64,000 bases of DNA, taken from assembly GCF_013432195.1 (NCBI RefSeq), contig NZ_JACCDB010000003.1, forward strand, positions 186,001 to 250,000, written 5' to 3'. Source of the stretch: Tepidicella baoligensis. Lineage in GTDB: Bacteria > Pseudomonadota > Gammaproteobacteria > Burkholderiales > Burkholderiaceae_C. The notes under the pieces are model-generated. The model saw only the letters and a program-made list of their open reading frames with translations. It was not told where the DNA came from and did not search any database. This document shows, piece by piece, positions 1 through 12,837 of the stretch (positions are counted from its first letter, which is position 1; each line of letters opens with the position of its first letter). The position numbers were made by a program, and so were the translations under genes.

Positions 1-366
1 GGCGTGCATGTGCAGCGTCGCGCCCACAGGGGGCTTTTTGCTCACCTTCATGTGTGCCACCACCTCGTGGCCAGGGCCGGGCAACACACGCTCCACCAGC
101 AGCTCCACTTTGCCCCCAGTTGCTTTTTCGCCAAACAGCCTGGCCTTGATCACCTGGGTGTCGTTGAACACCAGCAGATCGCCCGGCAGCAGCAGCTCGG
201 GCAGCTCGCGGAAGAGGCGGTCCACCGGCGGCGCGCCTCTGCCATCGAGCAGGCGTGAGGCGCTGCGTTCGGGCGCGGGGTGCTGGGCAATGAGCTCAGG
301 CGGCAGCGAAAAATCGAAATCGCTGAGGGTGAAGACGCGGGTTGCGTCAGCGGTGGATGCGGTCAT
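1..366 (-). CDS. queA: tRNA preQ1(34) S-adenosylmethionine ribosyltransferase-isomerase, N-terminal part
   Basis: The first 122 codons of QueA are visible, reading leftwards off the window edge. The enzyme transfers and isomerises the ribose of S-adenosylmethionine onto preQ1 in tRNA, making epoxyqueuosine in the cytoplasm. The family-typical start ([19 protein letters not shown]), then SRLL and [13 protein letters not shown], are all present. The ATG at 364-366 is the first in frame that fits the family. The rest of the gene lies outside the window. It is divergent from the ParA gene. The identification is secure although only about a third of the protein is seen. Confidence 0.93.
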   Translation of the reverse strand, partial: MTASTADATRVFTLSDFDFSLPPELIAQHPAPERSASRLLDGRGAPPVDRLFRELPELLLPGDLLVFNDTQVIKARLFGEKATGGKVELLVERVLPGPGHEVVAHMKVSKKPPVGATLHMHA

Positions 367-460
367 GGGCTTGAGGGCCGGACGGGCCCGTTCCAAGTGA
401 AACAAGGCCGCGATTGTCGCAGAAGGTATGATGTTGCGCTGCAACAAGCAGGAGAATCCC

Positions 461-1225
461 ATGGCCCTCGTCGTGTTCAATCAGAAAGGTGGGGTGGGCA
501 AGTCCACCATCGCGTGCAACCTCGCGGCCATCAGCGCGGTCCAGGGTTTGCGGACCCTGCTCATCGACCTGGACCCGCAGGGCAATTCGACCCGCTATTT
601 GCTGGGCGTGCCGGCAGCGGCCGACCAGCCCACCGTGGCCAGTTTTTTCGATCAGACACTGAGCTTTACCTTCAACCCCTTGCCGGCCAATGAATTCGTG
701 ATCGACACGCCGTTCGATGGCTTGAAGGTGATGGCCGCCAGCGAGCGACTGGACGAACTCCAGCCCAAGCTGGAATCGCGCCACAAGATCTACAAGTTGC
801 GCGAAGCCTTGCAACAGTTGGCCGACAGCTACGACCGGATCTACATCGACACCCCTCCCGCGCTCAACTTCTACACCCGCTCGGCGTTGATGGGGGCCAG
901 TGGCTGCCTCATTCCCTTTGATTGTGATGATTTCTCACGTCAGGCGCTTTACACGCTGCTGGCCAATGTGCAGGAAATCCGCGCCGATCACAACCCGGGG
1001 CTGGACATCAAGGGCATCGTGGTCAACCAGTTCCAGCCGCGTGCCAACCTGCCGCAGCGGCTGGTGCAGGAATTGGTGGACGAAGGCTTGCCGGTATTGG
1101 AGCCCTATCTGCCCGCTTCGGTGAAGGTGCGTGAGTCGCATCAGCTGGCGCGGCCCATGATCCATCTGGATTCGAAACACAAGCTCACGCAGGCCCTCTG
1201 GGCTTTGCACGAGCGGCTGGGTTGA
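461..1225 (+). CDS. ParA/Soj-family ATPase
   Basis: A 254-residue ParA-type P-loop ATPase. The deviant Walker A motif (KGGVGKST, residues 9-16) follows a short beta strand, and [11 protein letters not shown] (34-44) and IYIDTPPAL match the switch regions of the family. Such ATPases move or position DNA, polar or cell-division cargo. No ParB-like gene is adjacent, so a chromosome-partition role is not supported, and an orphan positioning ATPase is as likely. The ATG at 461 is chosen over upstream ATGs at 428 and 431 because AGGAGA lies just before it and the protein then begins directly at the beta strand. Confidence 0.85.
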   Translation: MALVVFNQKGGVGKSTIACNLAAISAVQGLRTLLIDLDPQGNSTRYLLGVPAAADQPTVASFFDQTLSFTFNPLPANEFVIDTPFDGLKVMAASERLDELQPKLESRHKIYKLREALQQLADSYDRIYIDTPPALNFYTRSALMGASGCLIPFDCDDFSRQALYTLLANVQEIRADHNPGLDIKGIVVNQFQPRANLPQRLVQELVDEGLPVLEPYLPASVKVRESHQLARPMIHLDSKHKLTQALWALHERLG

Positions 1226-1244
1226 GGGTGCGGGGGCAAGGGCA

Positions 1245-2735
1245 TCAAGCCCGGTCCGAGCGTCGCCGGGCGGGTGCATGGGTTTCGTAATAGCGGGCCT
1301 TGTCTTCATACATGGCACGGTCGGCGGCCTGCAAGGCGGCCTCCATCGACTCGCCACGCTGGCAGACCGCCAGGCCCATGGCAAAACTCAGTGATTTGCC
1401 GGGGTAAAACTGGTTGTTCAGCTCCAACACCTGCCGGATCTGTTCCATCACACCGCGTGCCCCTTCCTCGTCGGTGCCCGGCAGCAGCACCACGAACTCG
1501 TCGCCGCCGATGCGCGCGGCACAACCCGGAGCGTCAACCGCTTTGTTGAGCACCTCGCCCGCACGGCGCAGCAGGGCGTCACCGGCCACATGGCCGCCTT
1601 CGTCGTTGGCGATCTTGAGGCCATTGAGGTCCACCGCGATCACCGCCACCGGCCAGGGACCTTTACGGCTGAGGCGGTTGGTTTCCTCGACGAAGTAGGC
1701 CCGGTTGCGCAGGCGGGTCAACACGTCGTGTTTGCCCAGGTATTCGAGGTAGGCCTCGGCCTTCTTGCGGGCGGTGATGTCCACCAACGACACGAGCACC
1801 AGGCTCCAGTCGTCGAGATGATCTTCCAGGATGGCGAACTGCATGTGCACATGCAGGGGGTCGCCGCCGAGCGTGTAGTTGACCACTTCGCGCTCCTGGG
1901 CGTATTTGCCGTTCCAGAGGTCGATCAACTGGGCCGCAAAGGGTTCTTCCATGTCGTCGCGGAACACGGCATCGAGCCGTCGCAGCAGTTCGTGTTTGTC
2001 GGCAGCGCCAAACAAGCGCAGCGTCTGGCGGTTGACGTCGATGACGCGGATTTCCCGCATGCACCGGGTGATGAACTCCGGGTGTACCTTCAGAAATACC
2101 GGGAAGTCCTCGATGCCCTGCGCCCGCACCTCGTCGAGCAATTGTTTGACGGCACGGAAGTCCTCGACCCATAGCGAGACGGGGGAACGTTCGAACAGGT
2201 CCCGGGCGTACTGCTCACTGTCGTGCAGATCGCGCTCGGCCTGTACCCGTGCCGTGATGTCCTCCAGCGAAACCAATACGCGGTCCCAACGGTCTTCATG
2301 TCCGGGCAGGACCTTGCCTCGGATGAGCACGTCCAGGCGTCGCCCGTCGAGGGTGTAGTTGACGGTTTGGTTTTCGAACACCGGCTCGCCGTTCCAGATG
2401 GCCGTCAGTTCACGGATGGCCGTCTCGTGCATGTCGCCCGAGAACACCCGGTCCAGCGACGACAGCAGGCGCTCCTGGGATTCGGCACGGAACAGCTCGA
2501 GGGTGCGTTGGTTGACGCGCAACACGCGGTAGCAAGCCGTGCACTCAGCCACCCGGGCGGGGTTTTCGCGCAGGTAGAGGCCGAGGTCGGTCACGCCGGC
2601 GGCCCGCCAACGCTGGAACAAGGCGATCAGTTCGCTGTAGTCTTCCAGCCAGAGAGATACCGGAGCGAGTTCGAACACATGCTCGAACTCGGTGTCCGTG
2701 GCGGTGGAGGGGGGCTGGGTCGCGGCAGGGTTCAT
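1245..2735 (-). CDS. Diguanylate cyclase with two tandem PAS-like modules
   Basis: A 496-residue soluble protein with an intact GGDEF motif (residues 410-414), so it probably makes cyclic di-GMP. The N-terminal two thirds consist of a duplicated sensory module, about residues 18-163 and 178-325. Each repeat opens with FE.(A/S)PVSLW.ED, contains WNG......VNYTL and ends with L.SL.DITAR. No membrane segment is visible. The usual RxxD inhibitory site just before GGDEF is absent (KAVD occupies that region), suggesting weak product feedback. It is convergent with the ParA gene and 39 bp upstream of the sbtB-like gene on the same strand. Confidence 0.9.
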   Translation of the reverse strand: MNPAATQPPSTATDTEFEHVFELAPVSLWLEDYSELIALFQRWRAAGVTDLGLYLRENPARVAECTACYRVLRVNQRTLELFRAESQERLLSSLDRVFSGDMHETAIRELTAIWNGEPVFENQTVNYTLDGRRLDVLIRGKVLPGHEDRWDRVLVSLEDITARVQAERDLHDSEQYARDLFERSPVSLWVEDFRAVKQLLDEVRAQGIEDFPVFLKVHPEFITRCMREIRVIDVNRQTLRLFGAADKHELLRRLDAVFRDDMEEPFAAQLIDLWNGKYAQEREVVNYTLGGDPLHVHMQFAILEDHLDDWSLVLVSLVDITARKKAEAYLEYLGKHDVLTRLRNRAYFVEETNRLSRKGPWPVAVIAVDLNGLKIANDEGGHVAGDALLRRAGEVLNKAVDAPGCAARIGGDEFVVLLPGTDEEGARGVMEQIRQVLELNNQFYPGKSLSFAMGLAVCQRGESMEAALQAADRAMYEDKARYYETHAPARRRSDRA

Positions 2736-2774
2736 GCGAGCATCATAGCCCGCTCGATTCCGTCCAGGATGGTG

Positions 2775-3086
2775 TCAGAACTTGCCGGGCCGCAGGACTT
2801 CCACTTCCGAAAAGCAGGCCACCATGGCGTAGTTGGAGTAGTAGCGGGCCTGCAGGTGGGCCAGCAGCGCTTCGGCCTGCTCGCGGGCGCAGATCACCTC
2901 GATGCGGATGTTGCGCGACTCGTCCCACGAGGCGTCGCGCACGCCCCGGCTGCCTTTGCCGCGCGCATCCGAAATGGTGTAGCCGCGCACGCCCATGCGG
3001 TCCATGTCCTTGATCAGGAGCTGCTCGATGCTGGCTTCGGTGAACACGGTGAGCAGGGTGCGTTTCTCGGTGTGCATGCTGTCCAT
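2775..3086 (-). CDS. PII-like signalling protein next to SbtA (SbtB-like)
   Basis: A 103-residue PII-superfamily protein. The ferredoxin-like beta-alpha-beta fold is suggested by TLLTVFTEASIEQLLIKDM, then RGYTISDARGKGSRG (T-loop region) and RIEVICAREQAEALL. It lies directly downstream of, and is probably co-transcribed with, an SbtA-type permease. In cyanobacteria SbtB binds adenine nucleotides and gates the bicarbonate transporter SbtA, so the same regulatory role is inferred here. The redox-active C-terminal CGPxGC loop of some cyanobacterial SbtB proteins is absent, as the chain ends EVLRPGKF. AGGA lies 8 nt before the chosen ATG; a second ATG three codons later is possible. Confidence 0.8.
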   Translation of the reverse strand: MDSMHTEKRTLLTVFTEASIEQLLIKDMDRMGVRGYTISDARGKGSRGVRDASWDESRNIRIEVICAREQAEALLAHLQARYYSNYAMVACFSEVEVLRPGKF

Positions 3087-3101
3087 GGCGTCGGTCCTGT
3101 G

Positions 3102-4043
3102 TCACGCTCCGGTCAGTTGGGTGGCCATCCAGTGGTAGAGCGGAATGCCCAGCAGGATGTTGAAGGGGAAGGTCACGCCCAGCGAGCCGGCCAGTGAGAT
3201 CGCCGGGTTGGCTTGCGGCACCGCGATGCGCATGGCCGCCGGCACCGCGATGTAGGAGGCCGAGGCCGCCAGGGTGGCCAACATGGTGAGGCCGCCGACC
3301 GACAGGCCCAACATCATCCCGGTGCCCAGCCCCAGGGCAGCCGACAGCAGGGGCATGGCCAGCCCGAAGACGATGAGCGACAGCCCGCGCCGCCGCAGCT
3401 CGCCCACTTGCCGGCTTACGATCAGGCCCATTTCCAGCAGGAACAGCGTCAGCACCGCTTTGAACAGGTCGAAATACAAGCCGCCGATGGGCGCCAGACC
3501 TTGCGGGCCGGCGGCCCAGCCAATGGCCATGCCGCCGAGCAGCAGCGTCACGCCCTTGCCCAGGAAGGCTTCGTGCCCCAGCGATTGCCAGTCCGTGTCC
3601 CGGCTGACACCCCGAGCCAACATGATGCCCACCAGAATCGCCGGGATTTCCATCACTGCCAAGAGGATGGCCATCTGCGGCTCCATGTCGATGTTGCGTG
3701 CGGCCAGCCAGGCGGCCGCCACCGCGAAGGTGGCCACGCTCACCGAGCCGTAATGGGCGGCTGTGGACGCCGCGTTGGGGCGGTCGAATCCGAACACCAT
3801 GCGCAGGCCGGCATAGGCGATCAGGGTCTGCAACACACCCAACACGATCACCGCTCCAATTTGCGGCAGCAGCGGCAGCAGCGGCTGGGTGGCCAGCCCC
3901 TGGCCGCCCTTCAGGCCGATGGCCAGCAACAGAAAGATCGACAGCGAGTCGTACAGGGCATTGGGCAGCTTCAGTTCCGAGCGCAGCAGTCCCGCGACCA
4001 GACCGAACAAGAAAAACAGGATGACCGGATCCATAGCGTGCAT
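3102..4043 (-). CDS. sbtA: SbtA-type sodium-dependent bicarbonate transporter
   Basis: A 313-residue inner-membrane protein with about ten hydrophobic segments arranged as two inverted halves. It matches the SbtA family, which imports bicarbonate with sodium: FLFGLVAGLLRSELKLP at the N-terminus, LYDSLSIFLLLAIGLKGG, and STAAHYGSVSVATFAVA in the core. An SbtB-like PII gene follows 15 bp downstream. No carboxysome or RubisCO genes are in the window, so bicarbonate may serve anaplerosis, pH control or an autotrophic pathway encoded elsewhere. A second in-frame ATG occurs three codons after the one chosen. It is divergent from recG. Confidence 0.87.
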   Translation of the reverse strand: MHAMDPVILFFLFGLVAGLLRSELKLPNALYDSLSIFLLLAIGLKGGQGLATQPLLPLLPQIGAVIVLGVLQTLIAYAGLRMVFGFDRPNAASTAAHYGSVSVATFAVAAAWLAARNIDMEPQMAILLAVMEIPAILVGIMLARGVSRDTDWQSLGHEAFLGKGVTLLLGGMAIGWAAGPQGLAPIGGLYFDLFKAVLTLFLLEMGLIVSRQVGELRRRGLSLIVFGLAMPLLSAALGLGTGMMLGLSVGGLTMLATLAASASYIAVPAAMRIAVPQANPAISLAGSLGVTFPFNILLGIPLYHWMATQLTGA

Positions 4044-4118
4044 GATGTCATGGTTTGTGCCCGGATGGCAGGCCGAGGCCGCGACAGGCGTGACGGGCGA
4101 TCGTAAGGACAGAAAACC

Positions 4119-4166
4119 ATTTTGTAAAATCCATTTTTCATGACGGATTCATAGCCTAAATGCTAT
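4119..4166. promoter_or_regulatory. Two small dyads between sbtA and recG
   Basis: The 148 bp divergent intergenic region is AT-rich relative to its surroundings. It holds two perfect short inverted repeats: ATTTT-gt-AAAAT at 4119-4130 and ATAGC-ctaaat-GCTAT at 4151-4166. They could be operators for either divergent gene. The second resembles an OxyR half-site, but its spacer between ATAG and CTAT is 8 rather than 7 nt. No convincing -35/-10 pair was found. Confidence 0.3.
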
Positions 4167-4191
4167 CTTTAAAGGCTGGCACAATCGGTCC

Positions 4192-6333
<2,142 letters not shown>

Positions 6334-6346
6334 TTCGATAGCAGCC

Positions 6347-7321
6347 ATGACCCTGACCGAACTGAAATACATCGTCGCCGTGGCGCGCGAAAGGCACTTC
6401 GGCAAGGCCGCCGAGGCCTGCTTCGTGTCGCAGCCCACGTTGAGCGTGGCCATCAAGAAGCTGGAAGAGGAGCTGGAGGTCAAGCTCTTCGAGCGCAACG
6501 CGACCGAAGTGGCCGTCACCCCGCTGGGCGAGGAAATCATACGCCAGGCCCAGGTGGTGCTGGAGCAGGCCGCCGCCATCAAGGAAATCGCCAAGCGCGG
6601 CAAGGACCCGCTGGCCGGCCCTTTGCGGCTCGGGGTCATTTACACCATCGGCCCCTATCTGCTGCCCGATCTGGTCAAGCAGATCATCGAGCACACGCCG
6701 CAGATGCCGCTCATCCTGCAGGAGAACCTGACCGTCAAGCTGCTGGAGCAATTGCGCCTGGGCGAAATCGACGCCGCCATCCTGGCCGAACCTTTTCCTG
6801 ACACCAATCTGGCCATCGCCCCCCTGTACGACGAGCCGTTTTTCGCGGCGGTACCAGCCAACCATCCGCTGGCCCAGCGCGACGACGTGACGGTCGAAGA
6901 ACTCAAGCAGGAAACCATGCTGTTGCTGGGCAGCGGGCATTGTTTCCGCGACCACGTGCTGGAGGTGTGCCCCGAGTTCGCGCGATTTTCCAACGACGCC
7001 GAAGGCATACGCAAGACCTTCGAAGGCTCCTCGCTCGAAACCCTCAAGCACATGGTGGCGGCGGGCATGGGCATCACCCTGGTGCCCCGGCTGAGCGTGC
7101 CCTCTGCAGCGTTGGGGCCAGGTGCGAAGGCCGTTGCGCCAGGCACCGGGCCGGGCGACACCTCTTATGTGCGCTATCTGCCGTTTGCCGGTGAACCGCC
7201 GACGCGTCGCGTGGTGCTGGCCTGGCGGCGCAGTTTCACGCGCTATGAGGCCATTGCCGCGCTGCGCAATGCCATCTATGCCTGCGAGCTGCCGGGTGTC
7301 AGACGCCTGACTTCATCATGA
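6347..7321 (+). CDS. oxyR: LysR-type hydrogen-peroxide sensor OxyR
   Basis: A 324-residue LysR-family activator with an N-terminal winged helix-turn-helix (about residues 1-60: [19 protein letters not shown]) and an effector domain. The redox pair is present at C199 and C208 in [12 protein letters not shown], at the same residue numbers as in Escherichia coli OxyR. Peroxide oxidises this pair and the protein then activates antioxidant genes. It sits between recG and ubiA and overlaps ubiA by 4 bp, so it is probably co-transcribed with recG. Candidate target sites in this window lie upstream of katG and between dsbD and cfa. Confidence 0.95.
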   Translation: MTLTELKYIVAVARERHFGKAAEACFVSQPTLSVAIKKLEEELEVKLFERNATEVAVTPLGEEIIRQAQVVLEQAAAIKEIAKRGKDPLAGPLRLGVIYTIGPYLLPDLVKQIIEHTPQMPLILQENLTVKLLEQLRLGEIDAAILAEPFPDTNLAIAPLYDEPFFAAVPANHPLAQRDDVTVEELKQETMLLLGSGHCFRDHVLEVCPEFARFSNDAEGIRKTFEGSSLETLKHMVAAGMGITLVPRLSVPSAALGPGAKAVAPGTGPGDTSYVRYLPFAGEPPTRRVVLAWRRSFTRYEAIAALRNAIYACELPGVRRLTSS

Positions 7322-8214
7322 GCATGCCCATGACCGCTTCCCTCTGGCGCGACAAGCTGTCGCTGTATTTGGACCTGATCCGCTGGGACCGCCCCGCCGG
7401 CTGGTTGTTGTTGCTGTGGCCGACCCTGTCGGCGTTGTGGGTGGCCGCAGACGGCTGGCCGGGCTGGCATCTGCTGACGGTGTTCGTGCTGGGTACCATC
7501 CTCATGCGCAGCGCGGGCTGTTGCATCAACGACGTGGCCGACCGGGAATTCGATCGCCACGTCAAGCGCACGGCGCACAGGCCAGTGACGAGTGGTCGGG
7601 TCTCGGTCAAAGAGGCGCTGCTGCTGGGGGCCGTGCTGGCTTTGCTTGCCTTTGTGCTGGTGTTGACCACCACCTGGGCCGCCGTCTGGCTGTCGCTGCC
7701 GGCGCTGGCCGTGGCCATGGTGTATCCCTATGCCAAGCGGGTGCTGTCCATGCCGCAGGCGGTGCTGGGCGTGGCCTTCAGTTTCGGCATTCCCATGGCC
7801 TATGCGGCGGTGCAGTCCTCAGTTCCCTGGCAGGCATGGGCGCTGCTGGTGGCCAACCTGTTCTGGGTGCTGGCCTACGACACCGAATACGCCATGGTCG
7901 ATCGCGACGACGACCTCAAGATCGGCATGAAGACCTCGGCCATCACGCTCGGGCGCTACGACGTGGCCGCCGTCACCGCGTTCTATGTCGTGCATCTCGC
8001 GCTGTGGGGCGCTTTGCTGTGGCCGGTGGTCGGGGGCGGTTGGTTTGGCCTGGCCCTGGTTCTGGCCCTGGCACAGGTGGTGTGGCATCTGACCCTGATC
8101 CGCGACCGCACGCGCGAGGGGTGCTTTCGGGCCTTTCGGCTCAACCACTGGCTGGGTTTCACCTTGTTCGCCGGGTTGGCGCTGACTTACGCCCAGCGCC
8201 AGTGGTGGGGTTGA
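7318..8214 (+). CDS. ubiA: 4-hydroxybenzoate polyprenyltransferase
   Basis: A 298-residue polytopic membrane enzyme that prenylates 4-hydroxybenzoate, an early step of ubiquinone synthesis. The two aspartate-rich motifs that bind Mg-diphosphate are visible: [19 protein letters not shown] near residue 65 and [17 protein letters not shown] near residue 185. [20 protein letters not shown] at the N-terminus is typical. The ATG overlaps the oxyR stop (ATGA), indicating translational coupling. Confidence 0.96.
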   Translation: MSMPMTASLWRDKLSLYLDLIRWDRPAGWLLLLWPTLSALWVAADGWPGWHLLTVFVLGTILMRSAGCCINDVADREFDRHVKRTAHRPVTSGRVSVKEALLLGAVLALLAFVLVLTTTWAAVWLSLPALAVAMVYPYAKRVLSMPQAVLGVAFSFGIPMAYAAVQSSVPWQAWALLVANLFWVLAYDTEYAMVDRDDDLKIGMKTSAITLGRYDVAAVTAFYVVHLALWGALLWPVVGGGWFGLALVLALAQVVWHLTLIRDRTREGCFRAFRLNHWLGFTLFAGLALTYAQRQWWG

Positions 8215-8223
8215 CGCGCAGGC

Positions 8224-9086
8224 TCAGGCGCCAAATTCGTCGCCCAGCTCCCGTGCGCGGCGTTGCGCGGCATGCATGGCGGCGACGAAGGCATCGGCCA
8301 CACCGGCCGAGTTCATGGCCGTGAGCGCGGCGTAGGTGGTCCCCCCCTTGGAGGTCACGCGCTCGCGCAACACTTCGGGCGGTTCGCTGGCGTCCTGCGC
8401 CAGATGCGCGGCCCCGACGAAGGTGCCGATCGCCAGTTGCAGCGCGGTGTCTGCATCCAACCCCATCTCGGTGCCAGCCCGTCGCATCGCCTCCAGAAAG
8501 TAGAACACATAGGCCGGACCGGAGCCGGACAGGGCCGTGACCGCGTCCAGGTCGGCTTCTTGTGGCAGCCACAGAAAGCGCCCCGTGGTGCCTACCACGG
8601 CCTCCACCAGTCGCCGGTCTTCGGGTGTGACGCCTGCGCCGGCATACAGACCGGTCATGCCCAGACCCACCAGGGCTGGCGTGTTGGGCATGGCACGCAC
8701 GAGACGCCCGTTGCCCAGCCAGGCGCGCATGCTGCCGGTTCGGATGCCGGCGGCCACGCTCAGGTGCAGGGCCGAGCCGGTGTGGGCGGCGCAGGCCAAG
8801 GCGGCTTCCTTGAAGGTCTGCGGTTTGACGGCCCAGACCACGAGGTCGCTGCCCGCGAGCGCCGGGTTGGGGGCCTCGTGCAGGCGCACGTCTCCGAACT
8901 GGCTGGCCAGCTTGTCGCGCTGCGGGGCATGGGGTTCGACGATGTCGATCCGTGCGGCAGGCAGGCCTCGCTGGATCAGGCCGCCGATGATGGCGCTGGC
9001 CATGTTGCCGCCACCGATGAACGCCAGGCGGCTGTCCGCGAGGATCGACACAGGCGCAGCAGGGGGAGTGGTTTGGATCGGGCGGT

Positions 9087-9090
<4 letters not shown>
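8224..9090 (-). CDS. proC: Pyrroline-5-carboxylate reductase
   Basis: A 288-residue cytoplasmic enzyme that reduces pyrroline-5-carboxylate to proline with NAD(P)H. A Rossmann motif [14 protein letters not shown] lies near residues 24-37. The C-terminal dimerisation domain contains [17 protein letters not shown] and [12 protein letters not shown], both characteristic. The start at 9090 is preferred because it begins just before the nucleotide-binding strand and overlaps the glpK stop as ATGA. The longer reading upstream is out of character with the family. Confidence 0.95.
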
Positions 9091-10586
<1,496 letters not shown>

Positions 10587-10674
10587 CTCGGGTCTCCGCC
10601 ATCCAGGCCATGTGCCCACACTGTAGCGCGCCGGCCACACATGCAAAGCGGTTGCGCAGACTGGCCAGGGTCGC

Positions 10675-10703
10675 TTGACAGCACCGAATCGGTAGGCAAT
10701 AAT
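10675..10703 (+). promoter_or_regulatory. Sigma-70-type promoter for the spc operon
   Basis: TTGACA (10675-10680, perfect -35) and AATAAT (10698-10703, 5 of 6 -10 bases) are separated by 17 bp. The expected start point is near 10710, giving a leader of about 135 nt before rplN. This strong promoter explains how rplN is expressed without the S10 operon in front of it. Confidence 0.75.
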
Positions 10704-10706
10704 ACC

Positions 10707-10819
10707 CAGCTTCGCCCTCAAAGGCGGAGTTTTCTGCCCACCGAAGCTGCATCGTCCGTCATGACGACGCGGCGACGACGGGCCCAAGACTGATCGCCGC
10801 AGACCATGGTGGCCTGCGG
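10707..10819 (+). promoter_or_regulatory. Structured 5' leader of rplN
   Basis: Two hairpins are visible in the untranslated leader. The first has perfect 8 bp arms CAGCTTCG (10707-10714) and CGAAGCTG (10742-10749), starting at about the predicted transcript 5' end. The second has arms CCGCAG (10797-10802) and CTGCGG (10814-10819) and lies 24 nt before the rplN ATG. The second stem recurs before rpsD and rplQ. A regulatory function is inferred only. Confidence 0.45.
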
Positions 10820-10843
10820 GATTCAAGTTGGGACTTAAATCAA

Positions 10844-11212
10844 ATGATCCAAACGCAATCTCGACTCGATGTTGCTGACAACACGGGTGCCAAGTCCGTG
10901 ATGTGCATCAAGGTGCTGGGTGGTTCCAAGCGCCGCTATGCCAGTGTGGGCGACATCATTAAAGTGAGCATCAAGGAGGCCGCTCCGCGTGGCCGCGTCA
11001 AGAAGGGCGAGGTCTACAACGCCGTGGTGGTGCGCACCGCCAAGGGCCTGCGTCGCCCCGACGGCGCCTTGATCAAGTTCGATGGCAACGCCGCCGTGCT
11101 GCTCAACAACAAGCTGGAGCCCATCGGCACCCGTATCTTCGGGCCGGTCACGCGCGAACTGCGTACCGAAAAGTTCATGAAGATCGTGTCGCTGGCGCCC
11201 GAGGTCCTGTAA
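10844..11212 (+). CDS. rplN: 50S ribosomal protein L14
   Basis: 122 residues, full length for uL14, beginning [17 protein letters not shown] and containing the family signature [17 protein letters not shown]. It binds 23S rRNA at the subunit interface. It is the first gene of the spc operon here. Upstream is glpK on the other strand rather than rpsQ, so the S10 and spc gene sets are separated at this point. rplX follows after 9 bp. Confidence 0.98.
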   Translation: MIQTQSRLDVADNTGAKSVMCIKVLGGSKRRYASVGDIIKVSIKEAAPRGRVKKGEVYNAVVVRTAKGLRRPDGALIKFDGNAAVLLNNKLEPIGTRIFGPVTRELRTEKFMKIVSLAPEVL

Positions 11213-11221
11213 GGAGTTGTC

Positions 11222-11542
11222 ATGAACAAGATCCGTAAAGGCGACGAAGTCATCGTGATTGCTGGCCGTGACAAAGGCAAGCGTGGCAAGGTGGTGTTGC
11301 GTGCCGACGAAGAGCGTGTGGTGGTCGAAGGTGTGAACATCGTCAAGAAGCACGTCAAGCCGAACCCCATGAAGGGGGTGACCGGCGGCATCGTGGAAAA
11401 AGCCATGCCCATCCATCAGTCCAACGTGGCCATCTTCAACGCGGCCACCGGCAAGGCTGATCGCGTGGGTGTGAAGGTGCTGGCTGACGGCAAGAAAGTG
11501 CGCGTCTTCAAGTCCAGCGGTGAAGAAATCAAGGTGGCATGA
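11222..11542 (+). CDS. rplX: 50S ribosomal protein L24
   Basis: 106 residues of uL24 with the N-terminal KOW motif ([20 protein letters not shown]), which nucleates early 50S assembly on 23S rRNA. The spacing after rplN is 9 bp and includes an AAGGAG ribosome binding site. The stop codon lies just before the chosen rplE start, pointing to coupled translation. Confidence 0.98.
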   Translation: MNKIRKGDEVIVIAGRDKGKRGKVVLRADEERVVVEGVNIVKKHVKPNPMKGVTGGIVEKAMPIHQSNVAIFNAATGKADRVGVKVLADGKKVRVFKSSGEEIKVA

Positions 11543-11544
11543 CC

Positions 11545-12084
11545 ATGGCACGCTTCCAACAAATCTACCGCGACAAGATCGCGCCGGCGCTCAAAGAGCA
11601 GTTTGGCTACAAGTCCGTCATGGAGGTGCCGCGCATCACCAAGATCACCCTGAACATGGGTGTGGGTGAGGCCGTTGCCGACAAAAAAGTGCTGGAAAAC
11701 GCCGTCGGCGACCTCACCAAGATCGCCGGCCAGAAGCCGGTCGTCACCCGCGCCCGCAAGGCCATCGCCGGTTTCAAAATTCGCGAAGGCCAACCCATCG
11801 GCTGCATGGTGACCCTGCGCGGTGCCCGTATGTACGAATTTCTGGATCGTTTCGTCACCGTGGCCCTGCCCCGTGTGCGTGACTTCCGTGGCATTTCCGG
11901 TAAGGCATTCGACGGTCGTGGCAACTACAACATCGGTGTCAAAGAGCAGATCATCTTCCCGGAAATCGAATACGACAAGGTCGATGCCGTGCGTGGTCTG
12001 AACATCAGCATCACGACGACCGCCAAGAACGACGCTGAGTGCAAGGCGTTGCTCGCCGGTTTCCGTTTTCCGTTCAAGAACTGA
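11545..12084 (+). CDS. rplE: 50S ribosomal protein L5
   Basis: 179 residues of uL5, which contacts 5S rRNA and P-site t[19 protein letters not shown] is the usual N-terminus; an ATG two codons earlier (11539) overlaps the rplX stop and is also possible. [15 protein letters not shown] and [22 protein letters not shown] are family signatures. The chosen length equals that of the Escherichia coli protein. Confidence 0.97.
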   Translation: MARFQQIYRDKIAPALKEQFGYKSVMEVPRITKITLNMGVGEAVADKKVLENAVGDLTKIAGQKPVVTRARKAIAGFKIREGQPIGCMVTLRGARMYEFLDRFVTVALPRVRDFRGISGKAFDGRGNYNIGVKEQIIFPEIEYDKVDAVRGLNISITTTAKNDAECKALLAGFRFPFKN

Positions 12085-12092
12085 GGTGGTGT

Positions 12093-12398
12093 GTGGCTAA
12101 ACAAGCTTTGCTCCAGCGTGAACTCAAGCGCGAAAAACTCGCCGCCAAGTTCGCCAACAAATACAACGAGTTGAAGGCCATTGCCAAGGATGCCAAGCGC
12201 TCCGACGAAGAGCGCGACGCCGCTCGCCTGGCCTTGCAGAAATTGCCTCGCAACGCCAACCCGACCCGCCAGCGCGCCCGTTGTGAAATCACCGGCCGTC
12301 CCCGCGGCACCTTCAAGCAATTCGGCCTGGGCCGCATGAAGATCCGTGAAATGGCCTTTGCCGGCGAGATTCCCGGCGTGACCAAGGCCAGCTGGTGA
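12093..12398 (+). CDS. rpsN: 30S ribosomal protein S14
   Basis: 101 residues of uS14 starting at GTG (12093) 8 bp after the rplE stop, with GAGGTGG as the ribosome binding site. An in-frame ATG at 12039 lies inside rplE and gives a foreign N-terminus. The C-terminal [19 protein letters not shown] is typical. Only one cysteine is present, so this is the long zinc-independent form. Confidence 0.95.
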   Translation: MAKQALLQRELKREKLAAKFANKYNELKAIAKDAKRSDEERDAARLALQKLPRNANPTRQRARCEITGRPRGTFKQFGLGRMKIREMAFAGEIPGVTKASW

Positions 12399-12417
12399 GC
12401 CGCGAAGGAGTAACGAA

Positions 12418-12813
12418 ATGAGCATGAGTGATCCTATCGCCGACATGTTGACCCGCATCCGCAATGCGCAGATGGTGGAAAAAGCCACTGTGTCCATGCC
12501 TTCCTCCAAGGTAAAGGCTGCCATTGCGCAGGTGCTGAAAGACGAAGGCTACATCGACGGCTTCCAGGTCAAGACCGAAGGGGGCAAGAGTGAGCTCGAG
12601 ATTGCCCTGAAGTACTACGCCGGGCGTCCGGTGATCGAGCGCATCGAGCGTGTCAGCCGCCCTGGTCTGCGCGTGTACAAAGGTGCCAAATCGATTCCTC
12701 AGGTCATGAATGGCCTGGGTGTGGCGATCGTCACCACGCCCAAGGGTGTGATGACCGACCGCAAAGCGCGTGCTGCCGGAGTCGGCGGTGAAGTTCTGTG
12801 TTACGTCGCCTGA
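12418..12813 (+). CDS. rpsH: 30S ribosomal protein S8
   Basis: 131 residues of uS8, a primary 16S rRNA binder. In Escherichia coli S8 is also the translational repressor of the spc operon. [16 protein letters not shown] at the N-terminus and [20 protein letters not shown] with GGEVLCYVA at the C-terminus are diagnostic. An AAGGAG site precedes the start. I could not recognise the known S8 mRNA target near rplX/rplE by eye. Confidence 0.98.
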   Translation: MSMSDPIADMLTRIRNAQMVEKATVSMPSSKVKAAIAQVLKDEGYIDGFQVKTEGGKSELEIALKYYAGRPVIERIERVSRPGLRVYKGAKSIPQVMNGLGVAIVTTPKGVMTDRKARAAGVGGEVLCYVA

Positions 12814-12837
12814 CGCGCGCATCGAGGAGTATCTGAA

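Noticed and set aside
461..1225. ParA gene as evidence for a partition locus or replication origin
   Set aside because: No parB-like gene, parS-like repeats, dnaA or gidA are nearby, so it is treated as an orphan ParA-type ATPase.
4151..4166. ATAG...CTAT as an OxyR site before recG/sbtA
   Set aside because: The spacer is 8 nt rather than 7 and no further tetrads occur in phase, so it is recorded only as a generic dyad.
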